A DNA stretch of 64,000 bases from Pelagibius sp. Alg239-R121 (GTDB lineage Bacteria > Pseudomonadota > Alphaproteobacteria > Kiloniellales > Kiloniellaceae): NCBI RefSeq assembly GCF_947331435.1, contig NZ_CAMZOF010000007.1, positions 248,001 to 312,000 of the forward strand, in the 5' to 3' direction. Shown in pieces: positions 34,927-44,043 of this stretch; the stretch's first letter is position 1; each line of letters opens with the position of its first letter. The translations under genes and the position numbers were made by a program. Below the pieces are notes generated by a model. It was not told the origin of the DNA. It searched no databases and saw only the letters and a list, made by a program, of their open reading frames with translations.

Positions 34927-35784
34927 TTATGTGGGATCATGAAAAGGCTGGTCGGCGGTCCAGTCGTAACTGCCGGAATCGCGCTCCTGGACGGCTTGTT
35001 TCCAGCCTACGGTTTCTGCTCGGTTCTTAAAGTTGACACCCTCCGGGCTGTGTCGGGTGATGCCGTCGAAAACAGTCGCCATCATCTGGGTGTTGCGCAG
35101 GCCCATGGCTTCGATCGCCTGGTTGATGACCAGTTTGTGCATCATCAGCTGATTGACCGGTACGTTGCAGATACGGGTCGCGAGTGCTTCGACTTCCGCG
35201 TCCAGATCTGCCTCTGGCACGGCTTTGTGGATCAGGCCCATGCGTTCGGCCTCGCGCCCACTGATCCTGTCGCCGGTAAAGAGCATACGCTTGGCGCCTT
35301 CGGCACCCAGGCGGTACACCCACATGGCAGTTGTCGGGCAGCCCCAGACCCGTGCCGGCATATAGCCGATCTCTGCTGTTTCCGACATCACGACCAGGTC
35401 CGAACAGAGTGCGATGTCCGATCCGCCGGCCACTGCGTAGCCCTGCACCTTGCAGATCACCGGACGATGGCTGCGCCAGAGAGACATAAAAAGCTCGGTG
35501 TTGCGCATCATGAAGGCGTAATCCTTCATGGGATCCCAGGGCATCTTCTGAATGACGTCGTTGGTGTCGCCGCTTTCGGCATAGGCTTTCAGGTCGTAGC
35601 CTGCGCAGAAGGCTCGTCCTGCGCCGCTCAAGACAATAACGTGGACGTCCGGATCGGCGTTGGCCTCGGTGACGCGGTCGGCAAGTTCCTGTGGCAGATC
35701 CCCGTCGATGGCATTCAGAACCTCGGGGCGGTTGAGAGTAATCCGGCCGATCCGGCCGTTTTTTTTGTAGAGAACCTTGGGCAT
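34927..35784 (-). CDS. Enoyl-CoA hydratase/isomerase (crotonase) family protein
   Basis: About 285 residues from the ATG at 35782-35784, preceded by AGGAG with a 7-nt spacer. The crotonase fold begins MPKVLYKKNGRIGRITLNRPEVLNA. The oxyanion-hole pieces are SGAGRAFCAGYDLKA and YAVAGGSDIALCSDLVV. The usual catalytic Glu region reads MPARVWGCPTTAMW, lacking the classic EPN pair, so hydratase activity is not certain. First gene of an operon with TetR. Confidence 0.88.
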   Translation of the reverse strand: MPKVLYKKNGRIGRITLNRPEVLNAIDGDLPQELADRVTEANADPDVHVIVLSGAGRAFCAGYDLKAYAESGDTNDVIQKMPWDPMKDYAFMMRNTELFMSLWRSHRPVICKVQGYAVAGGSDIALCSDLVVMSETAEIGYMPARVWGCPTTAMWVYRLGAEGAKRMLFTGDRISGREAERMGLIHKAVPEADLDAEVEALATRICNVPVNQLMMHKLVINQAIEAMGLRNTQMMATVFDGITRHSPEGVNFKNRAETVGWKQAVQERDSGSYDWTADQPFHDPT

Positions 35785-35840
35785 GAGCAAACTCCTAACA
35801 CAGCCGTCGTCGCAACCTGTTATCTCCAACTAACTGTATA

Positions 35841-35853
35841 ATAACAGTGTTAT
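35841..35853. promoter_or_regulatory. Candidate TetR operator upstream of the crotonase operon
   Basis: ATAACA-G-TGTTAT, perfect 6-bp arms, in an AT-rich stretch 57 nt upstream of the crotonase start. It is a natural target for the TetR encoded in the same operon. Confidence 0.45.
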
Positions 35854-36044
35854 ATTTTTATGTATATTGTTACGTCGATTAACCTGAGACGTGCCTGCAT
35901 AAACAATCTGTATCTGGAAGCCGGCAAGGCTTTGTCGTTGCCGCGCCCAAGTTGGCCTCGACTAGAGTCGGCGTGTAGTTTGATTGCGGCACACGCCACT
36001 CGGACAGACCCATTGAAATCATCGCAGGCCATAAGGAGGACACC

Positions 36045-37058
36045 GTGGGAGAGAGGAAAGATCGTCCCAAAGTGATTGTCATCGGGACTGGCGGGACCAT
36101 CTCTTTTGATGGCAGGCACGGTCTGGATACATACGAATATATGGAATTCGGCACGCGTCACGATATCGATACGGTGCTGACCAGGTTTCCTGAGCTTGAT
36201 GCTATAGCGCAAATCGAAACGGTTTCCTTCCGGACGCTATCGAGCGCGGCGGTTTCTCCGTGCGACTGGATCGACCTTGTGCAGAAAATTCACGATCTGG
36301 CGGAAGGAGGCGGGGGGCCGGACGGCTTTGTCATTACTCACGGCACGGCGACCCTGGAAGAGACTGCATATTTTCTGAACCTGACCTTGAAGACATCGAT
36401 CCCTGTCGTTCTGGTTGGCGCTCAGAGGCCGAAGAATGCCTTGGGGTCGGATGCCGGCCCCAATTTGGTGAACGCGGTTCAGGTCGCGGCGTCACCGGAG
36501 GCGCGTGCCCTCGGTGTTCTGGTCGTGCTGAACGAGGAGATCCAGGCCGCGCGTGAGGTGACCAAGACTTCCACTCACCGGCTCGAGACTTTTCGCAGCC
36601 CGGATCTGGGGATGCTGGGCTACGCGGATGCGGACGGCCGGGTCGCTATATACCGGCGTCCGGCGCGCCGCTATGCACCGGATTGCGAGTTCGATGTTTC
36701 CGGTCGGGACGGCCTGCCGCGAGTCGACATTGCGGCGACATATGCTGGCGCCGACGAAGCCGCTATTTCGGCCTTTGTGGCCGCGGGGGCGCGTGGGATT
36801 GTGATGTCGAGTGTTGCACCCGGCCTGGTCACGCCGCAGCAACGCGACGCCTTAATAGCTGCGCGATCAGAGGGCGTGGTGATCGTAGAAAGCACGCGCG
36901 CCGGCAGCGGCCGCGTGCTGCGGCGTACCTCCATGCACGAGCAGGGTATTGTCGCTGCCGACAACCTGAACCCGCAGAAAGCCCGGGTGCTGACCATGCT
37001 GGCCTTAACAGTCACGGACGATCCCGAGCGGATCCAGGTAATGTTCGAGCTGTATTGA
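36045..37058 (+). CDS. Asparaginase family protein
   Basis: A 337-residue bacterial asparaginase/glutaminase starting at a GTG with AAGGAGG upstream. The two catalytic threonine regions are KVIVIGTGGTISFDG and DGFVITHGTATLEETAYFL (Thr-Asp/Lys signature seen as THGTATLEE with VGAQRPKNALGSDAG). No signal peptide is visible, so cytoplasmic type I-like. It hydrolyses L-asparagine or a related amide to ammonia. It is monocistronic and converges on the patatin gene. Confidence 0.92.
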   Translation: MGERKDRPKVIVIGTGGTISFDGRHGLDTYEYMEFGTRHDIDTVLTRFPELDAIAQIETVSFRTLSSAAVSPCDWIDLVQKIHDLAEGGGGPDGFVITHGTATLEETAYFLNLTLKTSIPVVLVGAQRPKNALGSDAGPNLVNAVQVAASPEARALGVLVVLNEEIQAAREVTKTSTHRLETFRSPDLGMLGYADADGRVAIYRRPARRYAPDCEFDVSGRDGLPRVDIAATYAGADEAAISAFVAAGARGIVMSSVAPGLVTPQQRDALIAARSEGVVIVESTRAGSGRVLRRTSMHEQGIVAADNLNPQKARVLTMLALTVTDDPERIQVMFELY

Positions 37059-37067
37059 TCACAGATA

Positions 37068-39629
37068 TCATTCCGGATCCGGGGTAGCAGGGCGCTGCTC
37101 CCAAGATTGGAGCGTGTTCATGGCGACGTTGTAACCCAGCGCGCGATAGCATTCGAATTGTCCTTCGTCGAAAAACTGATCGCCTGTCGATTCGTGTGGG
37201 AAGGCAGGATGTTGCGCCTTGTAATGCGCGATATAGGCGCCATCGTCGAACAGCATATTGTCGTCCCGGTAAGGCGAGGTGGTATAGTTTTCCTTGTCCA
37301 GTGTTGCTTTCAAATTGTTGTCACCTAGCAGTGATGACTTGAGGTAAATCAGCTTGCCGATGCGGCCATTGGGATAGCGGATGGTGCCGACTGCGTGGTG
37401 CTGCTCGCCCCTGCGGATTTCGTCCAGGCCGGAGACCTGGATCTTGATTCCCATATCGATCTGGATCATCCGGATAACCTCCGCAAGCCCCTGGAACTTC
37501 AGCTCGGGATCGGCCTCACCGTCGCCGGCGATGATCAGGCGGCACTGGCGCCGAACCAGTTCGTAGACGCCGAGGTTCTCAATGTGTCCGCCGTCGGACA
37601 GGTTGATGTACTTGCTCTTTGCAGTGTTCATGCCGAACATCTCCGCTAGAAGATACATCGGTCCAACCCGGCTGATGGCGCCCATGGGTAGATCTTTGAA
37701 GAAACGGACGTTTTTCATGATTTCGGGTTTTGGTCGCAGTTTTGCCGGGTTCGGCAACCAATAATTCAGGCGGACATTCAGCATGGCGAGAATGAAGATC
37801 AGCGGTTTCACCGTGATCTTTCCCATATTGGGAGCCGCAGCAGCGCCTGAGATCGCCATGGCCGTCGCGAGATCGACGTGACGACTGGCGTCTTCCATAT
37901 CTCTGGTCTTGCAGTATCCGGTGATGTCACCCCCGATAAACCTCTTGCTGAACATGAAGAAGTCGCCACGGCGTCCCGACTTATAGCGGTCTTCGGTTTT
38001 CTTAAGATTCAGCAGAGTGTTGATTAGGTGGTAAGGGCCGCGCTGGGTGTTGAGTTCCGAGAGCTTGACTTTGTCGCTATGCACCACGCTGTAGTCGGAG
38101 AGTTTTATCCGGTCATTCGAATCGTCGGCAGGATGGCCGCCCTCCGGCTTTACAATTGTGTCAGGTTTTTTCAGGCCGATGATGTAGGCCTTGCTTAGGC
38201 GGTCACGGTAGAATTTGTGGATGCCGGTAAAATTTACGTCCACTGTCCAAAGCGTATAGATCCAAAGGATGACTGCGGGAATTCCGTAGTCCGCGAGCCG
38301 CTCCGGGAGATCCCATCTTGTTTCCGGTGTTCTCGTGCCTTCCCAGTCGATGCCTTGTTCGCAAAGGTAAAGGTACAGGAGCCAGAAGAAGGCGGCGCCG
38401 AGGGCGCCGAGCGCATAGAAGGCCAGCTTGCCGTAAAACTTTGTTAGTTTGGGTAGGAGCTTGTCTGCAAAAAGTGTGGCCAGGGTTCCGAATACGCCGG
38501 TACCCGTCGTAAACATCTCCAGCTTCGACCAGCCTTGCTGTTTCGCTTCGTGGACGAGCTTGATTGCAACTGGTTGCAATTCGACGAAGGCAACCGCTGC
38601 AACCACCACGATGCAGAGGCCCAAAAATCGGCCGAATTTATTCCGTAGAGTCCAGTTCGAATCAGTCCCCAGTTTCCACTTCTGACCAAGCATGTGGATA
38701 CCGGGGTAGAGGGCAAAAAACAGGACGAGGAGGACGACCAACAGTTTGGTCACAAGGAAGTTGTTGCCAAGCGACTGAACCCACCAGTCGCCGAAAACGG
38801 CTCTTACCGTATCCTCGAGTGTTGAGACGTTCAAGCTGGCCCCTGTTGGCTTGATCCAGATCGTGAGCAGCGCCGCCGCGAGCAGATAAGGCAGGATCAC
38901 TAGAAAATTGACGACGATACCGCGTAGCAGGATTGCCGGGATGCGCAGTACGTCCCGTAAGCCGTTGGGGGCCAAGTAATTCGCGTTGTCGCGCAGATGC
39001 CGGAAAACACTGGGTTCTAGCCTGCCCTGTTCGTGACCGAAAATTTCATTTAAAGGCTCCGCAGGCAGATCCTTCGTCACCTCGTCACTTGGGTCATCGC
39101 TATCTGGAGATTCGTCACTTTCGGCATTGGCGTCCGGACTTTTATCATTCTGGTCTTCGCTGCCCTGTTCTGCTGCGGGGGATCTCTCAACCGACGCCAG
39201 GGTGGAACTGATGCAGGAGCCGATGTACCCGCCGCCCGAGACCGTCGAGAGATAATCGACGCACCTGAAGAGCCCCATCTTCTTCAATGCCTGCATCACA
39301 CCGAGGTTATAGGTTGCAGAGCGAATGCCGCCGCCGGAAAATGCCAAACCGACAAGCCCCCTATGCTGCACCGCTTTGACTTTTTCGTCCTCTTCGTCCT
39401 CTTTCCACCGGCGCTCGTTGTCTTCGTCGTTCAGTTCTTCAATGACCTGAGCGAGGACATTTGAACGGGGTGTGTCCGCTGACATGAGATGATCAAAGTC
39501 GGGCAATCCGTTGCCGCGCGCGTCGGTGAATCCATTACGAGAAATCAGGCGTTTGCGGACCAGCTTCAACTCCTCGGGATAGACGTCATCCTCGAAGCTG
39601 ACGGTCTTGATCGTGCTGCCTTCAAACAT
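37068..39629 (-). CDS. Patatin-like phospholipase with internal membrane domain
   Basis: About 853 residues from the ATG at 39627-39629. The oxyanion motif LAFSGGGIRSATYNLG (residues ~96-111) and the nucleophile motif STVSGGGYIGS (Ser131) start the lipase. The catalytic Asp is in LSDGGHIENLGVYE (Asp679). Between them lies an acidic low-complexity stretch (~152-190) and five or six hydrophobic helices (near 229-260, 292-314, 335-354, 401-423, 447-467). So the catalytic halves flank a membrane region. The nucleophile lacks the leading Gly of canonical GXSXG. It is divergent from 39918. It may act on membrane lipids; its biological role is not known. Confidence 0.85.
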   Translation of the reverse strand: MFEGSTIKTVSFEDDVYPEELKLVRKRLISRNGFTDARGNGLPDFDHLMSADTPRSNVLAQVIEELNDEDNERRWKEDEEDEKVKAVQHRGLVGLAFSGGGIRSATYNLGVMQALKKMGLFRCVDYLSTVSGGGYIGSCISSTLASVERSPAAEQGSEDQNDKSPDANAESDESPDSDDPSDEVTKDLPAEPLNEIFGHEQGRLEPSVFRHLRDNANYLAPNGLRDVLRIPAILLRGIVVNFLVILPYLLAAALLTIWIKPTGASLNVSTLEDTVRAVFGDWWVQSLGNNFLVTKLLVVLLVLFFALYPGIHMLGQKWKLGTDSNWTLRNKFGRFLGLCIVVVAAVAFVELQPVAIKLVHEAKQQGWSKLEMFTTGTGVFGTLATLFADKLLPKLTKFYGKLAFYALGALGAAFFWLLYLYLCEQGIDWEGTRTPETRWDLPERLADYGIPAVILWIYTLWTVDVNFTGIHKFYRDRLSKAYIIGLKKPDTIVKPEGGHPADDSNDRIKLSDYSVVHSDKVKLSELNTQRGPYHLINTLLNLKKTEDRYKSGRRGDFFMFSKRFIGGDITGYCKTRDMEDASRHVDLATAMAISGAAAAPNMGKITVKPLIFILAMLNVRLNYWLPNPAKLRPKPEIMKNVRFFKDLPMGAISRVGPMYLLAEMFGMNTAKSKYINLSDGGHIENLGVYELVRRQCRLIIAGDGEADPELKFQGLAEVIRMIQIDMGIKIQVSGLDEIRRGEQHHAVGTIRYPNGRIGKLIYLKSSLLGDNNLKATLDKENYTTSPYRDDNMLFDDGAYIAHYKAQHPAFPHESTGDQFFDEGQFECYRALGYNVAMNTLQSWEQRPATPDPE

Positions 39630-39917
39630 TTTTTCCCCCATGCAGGCGTACAAGCCCTGCGTAATACCCGTGCTTTCAAATTTATTGTCGCGATTTTCGT
39701 CTGTGGCCGACGCTTCGAATCGCGTCAGCCGGGTATGATCTCGAGAATGGGCAAGTTTATGGTGTGTCGTTCCGCATATGCAACTATCAAGCGCTGTGTT
39801 ACCAAGTAATCGTTCGAGGCCGGGAGTTTTCGGTGCTATGTATCAATAAAAATGCGCTTTGCTCTGTTTAATGTTCTATGGCAGGTGCAAATTTTTGGCG
39901 ACAAGGAGAAATTTGAT

Positions 39918-40286
39918 ATGTCCTTTCAGACGGCGTTCGAATCGGTTCGCGATGGAATCACGGATCTTTCGCAGTTAAACGTCCGCACCTTTACAGGGGA
40001 AATTGTCGTAACCGCTGCGAAACTGGAGGGAAAAGATGCCACTCTTGCCGGGTTCCTGAAGGAGGCTACTCAGCAAGGCAAATTAACGGTTGTCGGTTAC
40101 ACGAATATGAAAATAGATGGAGACGTCGATCAGTTCATCTCCGCCACAGCGGCCGAATCGGCAATAGCCGCACACAACAATGCCGTCCAGGCTGGTCAGG
40201 CGTCGCGCGCAGCGACTCTCGATTTGTTCATGGGGTTGGTTCGGGAAGGCATTGGCAAGATCAAACCCGAGGCAACTACTAAATAG
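39918..40286 (+). CDS. Small hypothetical protein upstream of the PG-binding gene
   Basis: About 122 residues from the ATG at 39918, with AAGGAG 9 nt upstream. It starts MSFQTAFESVRDGITDLSQL and contains NVRTFTGEIVV, with an Ala-rich middle (AESAIAAHNNAVQAGQASR) and a Lys/Glu tail. It looks like a soluble alpha/beta protein, not one I recognise. It ends with a TAGTG overlap (1 nt) with the next gene, so they are translationally coupled. Confidence 0.75.
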   Translation: MSFQTAFESVRDGITDLSQLNVRTFTGEIVVTAAKLEGKDATLAGFLKEATQQGKLTVVGYTNMKIDGDVDQFISATAAESAIAAHNNAVQAGQASRAATLDLFMGLVREGIGKIKPEATTK

Positions 40287-41878
40287 TGAACGGAAAGGAA
40301 CAGGCTGCGTTTAGCCGACTCGGTGCGGCGCTGGACGATGCGGTTCAGCTTGGTTACGTCGGCATCGATCCTCAGACCCAGAACGCCGATGTGGTTCGAG
40401 CACGCAGGCGCGTTGTCGGCGAGTATCTCTTCCTGTTGGGATATCTGGCGAAACGTCCCGCGGATGACACCAGAGACCGGTCGCAGCGGACGGGTGATCT
40501 AAGCCGTTCATTGGGGCATGACAGTGACGGCGACATCCGCGAAGCCGTCCGTAACTTTCAACGCGATGCCGGATTGACGGCCGATGGCTGGGTGGGGCCT
40601 GAGACCTGGGATGCCGTTCAGCAGCTCGCGAGTTTCGAATATCCGACAGACGTGACTCGATGGATCTCAGGTGAGAAGCAACGCGAGGTATTGTGGCGGG
40701 CGGTTTATCTGCGACTTTTCGCCTTTGGCCTGACCAAGCTGCCGCCGCGCCCAAACTCCCGCCTGCAAAGCAAGCAGGAACAGACAGCGCAGGACATCAG
40801 TGAGGGACTTGGTGATTTTGTTAGAGCGGTCGCGGTGCTGCAGCCGTCTGCGCCAAAGCTGGAGCCGGCACTCGTCCGGGAAACAGTCAGCCTGCTGTTT
40901 GATCAGCATGCCGTCTGCGCTCTGGTGAAGGTCTATCTGGACAATCCTGCCTGGGCGCCGAAGCAAAAACAAAACCTGCAATTGATCAAGAGTTTCCTGT
41001 GCAACACCGCTCGGATCGAACTTTGGCTCTACGGCTACAATGTCGACATCGGAAACTTCAAACGAAAAGGGCCGTTCTTTAAGCCAGACCGTTTCACACA
41101 GAGTTTTGATTCGGCAATGCAGGATTTCTGTAGTGACCACGGCAAGGAAAAGGCCTTTTGCGCTCGATCGCAGCGCGAAGAAAGCGATGTACTCGGCTGG
41201 TTTTTTGCCCATCTTGTAGCGCTTCGCCTCGACCTGCCGGATCTGCAAAACCCAGAGGATGCTGACCGTGTTGTTGAAAGAGTGCTCGCCGACGAGAAGA
41301 CCATGACAGGCGTTCGCGGTGCGATTAAAAGCTTGGGCGCGCGGTTATGGGACGGCGTGACCCGGGCCTGGAACTGGATAAAGTCGGTTTTCAAGAAAGT
41401 CGTGACCACCGTGAAAAGGGTCGCGAAGCGCGTTATCACCAATATTTCGCGATTCGTGCACGGCGCCGCGTTGAAGGTGTTTTCACACGTGGTTGCGGCA
41501 ATCAAAGCGGTCGTTGATGGAGTTGATTTTTTGAAGGAAAAAATTGTCCGCGGTTCCGACCCGGAACATATGGTCGTGTTTCATGACAAAGACTGGGACT
41601 TCGAGGTGTTTGTCAATGCCTCCGCAGATCCTGCCGTGGTTGATAACCTCACCGAGCGGATTGCTCTGCGCTGCGAAGTTTTCGCTGTCGGAGGCAAGAT
41701 TGTCGGCAACCTTCTGTCGATTTTTCTCTCAACCCTTCGCAACGGCGTCACGACAGGATGGTTCGCGCTTATGCTCGCCTTTGTGAGGATCTTTAAGTCG
41801 GTGAAGCAGCTTCGGGCATTTTCGCAACGCGCGCTTACCTTGATGACTGAACTGGACGGTCTGCGCGCCCAGGCGTGA
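40286..41878 (+). CDS. Peptidoglycan-binding domain protein with cationic amphipathic helix region
   Basis: A 530-residue protein starting at a GTG. A PG_binding_1 domain spans about 76-114 (LGHDSDGDIREAVRNFQRD, GLTADGWVGPETWDAVQQL). A long helical middle follows. Residues about 341-420 are strongly amphipathic and Lys/Arg-rich (LWDGVTRAWNWIKSVFKK, then VVTTVKRVAKRVITNISRF and a hydrophobic FLKEKI end). The C-terminus has a hydrophobic segment (LSIFLSTLRNGVTTGWFALM). No signal peptide. It could be a cell-wall-targeted, membrane-active effector, but this is inferred only from the composition. It is coupled to the small gene upstream. Confidence 0.75.
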   Translation: MNGKEQAAFSRLGAALDDAVQLGYVGIDPQTQNADVVRARRRVVGEYLFLLGYLAKRPADDTRDRSQRTGDLSRSLGHDSDGDIREAVRNFQRDAGLTADGWVGPETWDAVQQLASFEYPTDVTRWISGEKQREVLWRAVYLRLFAFGLTKLPPRPNSRLQSKQEQTAQDISEGLGDFVRAVAVLQPSAPKLEPALVRETVSLLFDQHAVCALVKVYLDNPAWAPKQKQNLQLIKSFLCNTARIELWLYGYNVDIGNFKRKGPFFKPDRFTQSFDSAMQDFCSDHGKEKAFCARSQREESDVLGWFFAHLVALRLDLPDLQNPEDADRVVERVLADEKTMTGVRGAIKSLGARLWDGVTRAWNWIKSVFKKVVTTVKRVAKRVITNISRFVHGAALKVFSHVVAAIKAVVDGVDFLKEKIVRGSDPEHMVVFHDKDWDFEVFVNASADPAVVDNLTERIALRCEVFAVGGKIVGNLLSIFLSTLRNGVTTGWFALMLAFVRIFKSVKQLRAFSQRALTLMTELDGLRAQA

Positions 41879-41899
41879 GCAAGCAGTCGAAACTTCAAT

Positions 41900-42505
41900 C
41901 TAGGCTTTAAGAGCTGCGAGCTCGCTCTCCAACTCCACAATCCTGGCTTCGAGCTTTTGCACGACTTGAGCAACGACATCCTCGTCAATTTTGGGTGGGA
42001 TGTGCTGCGGACAGTTGGCATTCCAGGCCGTGACGGTGAAGACAATGGCCCGTTCTGGTCGGGCGCGGTACCCGGCGACATGCAATCGCTTGATCAATTC
42101 CGGATCTTCCGAGATCTCTGCGCGGCCCCAGATCTTCACCCGTTGCCGCCCCATGTAGTCCATCAGGAAAATGAAGGCCTTCGGATTCTCGCTCAGGTTC
42201 CCGGTGGTGATGTACTGTTTGTTGCCTTTGAAGTCGGCGAAGGCGAGGCGCTTTTCATCGAGAACAGCCAAAAAGCCTTTGGGGCCGCCGCGGTGCTGTA
42301 CGTAGGGTTGTCCCTCTGCATTCGCGGTCGAAAGATAAAAGGAATTGCGGTCCGCGACGAAGGCAGCCAGTTCGCCAGTGATGAAATTCAGCCAGTCTGC
42401 CGTGCGTTCCATCTCGGCATAGCCGCGCCGTGAGCCATAGCGCTCTTGAAGCTGTTTGACCGCCGGTGTGAAGGCAATATCGCTGATAAAGCTATCGTCA
42501 TTCAT
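41900..42505 (-). CDS. Pyridoxamine 5'-phosphate oxidase-family protein
   Basis: A 201-residue split-barrel FMN/heme-binding protein: MNDDSFISDIAFTPAVKQLQE, FITGELAAFVADRNSFYLSTAN, GQPYVQHRGGPKGFLAVLDEKRLAFADFKGNKQY, and RVKIWGRAEI. The C-terminal 25 residues form a heptad-like helix (VVAQVVQKLEARIVELESELAAL). It lies divergent from the TetR gene, with an operator between. The flavin reductase or F420-like role is not resolved. Confidence 0.87.
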   Translation of the reverse strand: MNDDSFISDIAFTPAVKQLQERYGSRRGYAEMERTADWLNFITGELAAFVADRNSFYLSTANAEGQPYVQHRGGPKGFLAVLDEKRLAFADFKGNKQYITTGNLSENPKAFIFLMDYMGRQRVKIWGRAEISEDPELIKRLHVAGYRARPERAIVFTVTAWNANCPQHIPPKIDEDVVAQVVQKLEARIVELESELAALKA

Positions 42506-42634
42506 AATCTAATTCCGGCCATGTTTTCTGTTCGGTGTTACCAGCAGTTCGTCTCTGTTTTCGGGGCTTGAGAGAAAATTCATCTCAAGATCCCAATCAA
42601 CATCTTGAAATTCATGTCCTCTGCATATAGTTTT

Positions 42635-42648
42635 ACCGAACGATCGGT
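42635..42648. promoter_or_regulatory. Candidate TetR operator in the divergent 42506-42676 promoter
   Basis: ACCGAACGATCGGT: perfect ACCGA-N4-TCGGT palindrome, 29 nt upstream of the TetR start. The extended form TTTTACCGAACG recurs in front of the GST gene. Confidence 0.6.
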
Positions 42649-42676
42649 CAATACGTTAATGTGAAAGTACCTTGAA

Positions 42677-43243
42677 ATGCCATCTCCATTATTGTCGAAA
42701 GAAGAGGTTATCGATCGCCTCGCACTTGCCTTTCGCGACTTGGGGTACGAGGGGACCAGCTTAACCTTATTGTCCGAAGCGACCGGTCTGAAAAAAGCCA
42801 GCCTCTACTACTACTTTCCTGGTGGTAAGGAGGAAATGGCGTCGGTCGTGATTGAACAGGTTCAGGCCTGGTTCGGCGAGAATGTTTTCAAGCCGCTGAA
42901 AGGAGAAGGGACGCCCGCGTCACGCCTAAAGAAAATGACGTCGGCCCTCCATCGCTTTTATGACGGTGGTACCCGCGCCTGCATTCTGGACGTTTTCGCC
43001 ATCGGGCAGGCCGGGGTCATGTTCTCCCCCCACCTGGCGGCCGCGCTGAAAGCCTGGGAAAAGCTTATTGCCGAAGTGGTCGTGGATGCGGGGATCGACA
43101 AGGCGACGGCCCGGTACCGAGCCGAGGATGCACTGGTATCGATCGAAGGCGCCTTGGTCTACACGCGGGTGACCGGGTCGTCGAAAACTTTCAAACGTAT
43201 CCTATCGAATCTACCCGACCGGCTTTTGGCACCCGCTGCTTAG
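42677..43243 (+). CDS. TetR-family transcriptional regulator
   Basis: A 188-residue repressor. HTH: RLALAFRDLGYEGTSLTLLSEATGLKKASLYYYFPGGKEEMASVV, with the YYYFPGGKEEM tail typical of the TetR_N/YxaF-like clade. The ligand domain has the LDVFAIGQAGVMFSPHLAAALKAWE region. Adjacent to two flavin-oxidase-like genes and a GST, so the likely inducer is an electrophile or aromatic compound. Confidence 0.9.
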   Translation: MPSPLLSKEEVIDRLALAFRDLGYEGTSLTLLSEATGLKKASLYYYFPGGKEEMASVVIEQVQAWFGENVFKPLKGEGTPASRLKKMTSALHRFYDGGTRACILDVFAIGQAGVMFSPHLAAALKAWEKLIAEVVVDAGIDKATARYRAEDALVSIEGALVYTRVTGSSKTFKRILSNLPDRLLAPAA

Positions 43244-43330
43244 CATTGCTAATCCGGCGAGGCCGAACCCTCCGGAAGACGGACACGCGGCCACAGGACA
43301 GCGAATAACAAGACTGTGTCTGGATATTTA

Positions 43331-43347
43331 ACAAACGTTCGGTAAAA
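43331..43347. promoter_or_regulatory. Second TetR-type site upstream of GST
   Basis: On the minus strand it reads TTTTACCGAACGTTTGT, sharing TTTTACCGAACG with the palindrome at 42635. The right half is degenerate. It lies 31 nt upstream of the GST start. Confidence 0.45.
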
Positions 43348-43377
43348 TTCTCGAGCGTGACGCACAAAGGAAGAATC

Positions 43378-44007
43378 ATGAAGCCTAGCCAAGCGATCAA
43401 ACTTTACCGTCACCCCTTATCGGGGCATTGCCACAGAGTTGAACTGTTTCTTTCGATTCTGGGGTTGCCCTATGAAACCGTTGATCTCGACATGGCAAAT
43501 GGCGCGCACAAAGCTGCCGATTTTCTGGCACTCAACCCACTTGGCCAGGTGCCGGTGATCGATGATGGTGGCGTCGTGATTGCGGATTCCAATGCAATCC
43601 TGATTTATTTGGCTGCTAAGTACGATGATGGAAGTTGGTATCCGAGCGACGCTGTAGGCGTTGCAGAGGTTCAACGCTGGCTTTCGGTAGCTGCAGGGCA
43701 GATCGCTTTTGGTCCGGCGGCGGCCCGTCTTGTGACCGTATTCGGCGCTCCGCTGAATGCCGAGGAATTGGTTGCACGTGCAGCCGGTATCCTAGGTGTC
43801 TTGGATGGGGTTTTGGCTGACAGGCTTTTTCTGGCCGGCGAGAAGCCCTCGATCGCCGATGTTTCAGGCTACAGCTATATCGCGCATGCACCGGAAGGCA
43901 ATGTGTCTCTGGAGCCTTTCCCCAATGTCCGTGCCTGGCTGGCCCGAGTTGAAGCCTTGCCTGGTTTTGTTGCAATGCCGGTGACTAAAGCGGGACTGGT
44001 TGCCTGA
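43378..44007 (+). CDS. Glutathione S-transferase
   Basis: About 209 residues from the ATG at 43378 (GGAAG site). The N-terminal thioredoxin half is [32 protein letters not shown], with [28 protein letters not shown] as the glutathione-binding strand. The C-terminal helical domain ends with [22 protein letters not shown]. First gene of a pair with the flavin oxidase at 44044. Confidence 0.92.
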   Translation: MKPSQAIKLYRHPLSGHCHRVELFLSILGLPYETVDLDMANGAHKAADFLALNPLGQVPVIDDGGVVIADSNAILIYLAAKYDDGSWYPSDAVGVAEVQRWLSVAAGQIAFGPAAARLVTVFGAPLNAEELVARAAGILGVLDGVLADRLFLAGEKPSIADVSGYSYIAHAPEGNVSLEPFPNVRAWLARVEALPGFVAMPVTKAGLVA

Positions 44008-44043
44008 CAGCGGGCTGAAGCGTCGTGCCCAGGAAAGAATGCG

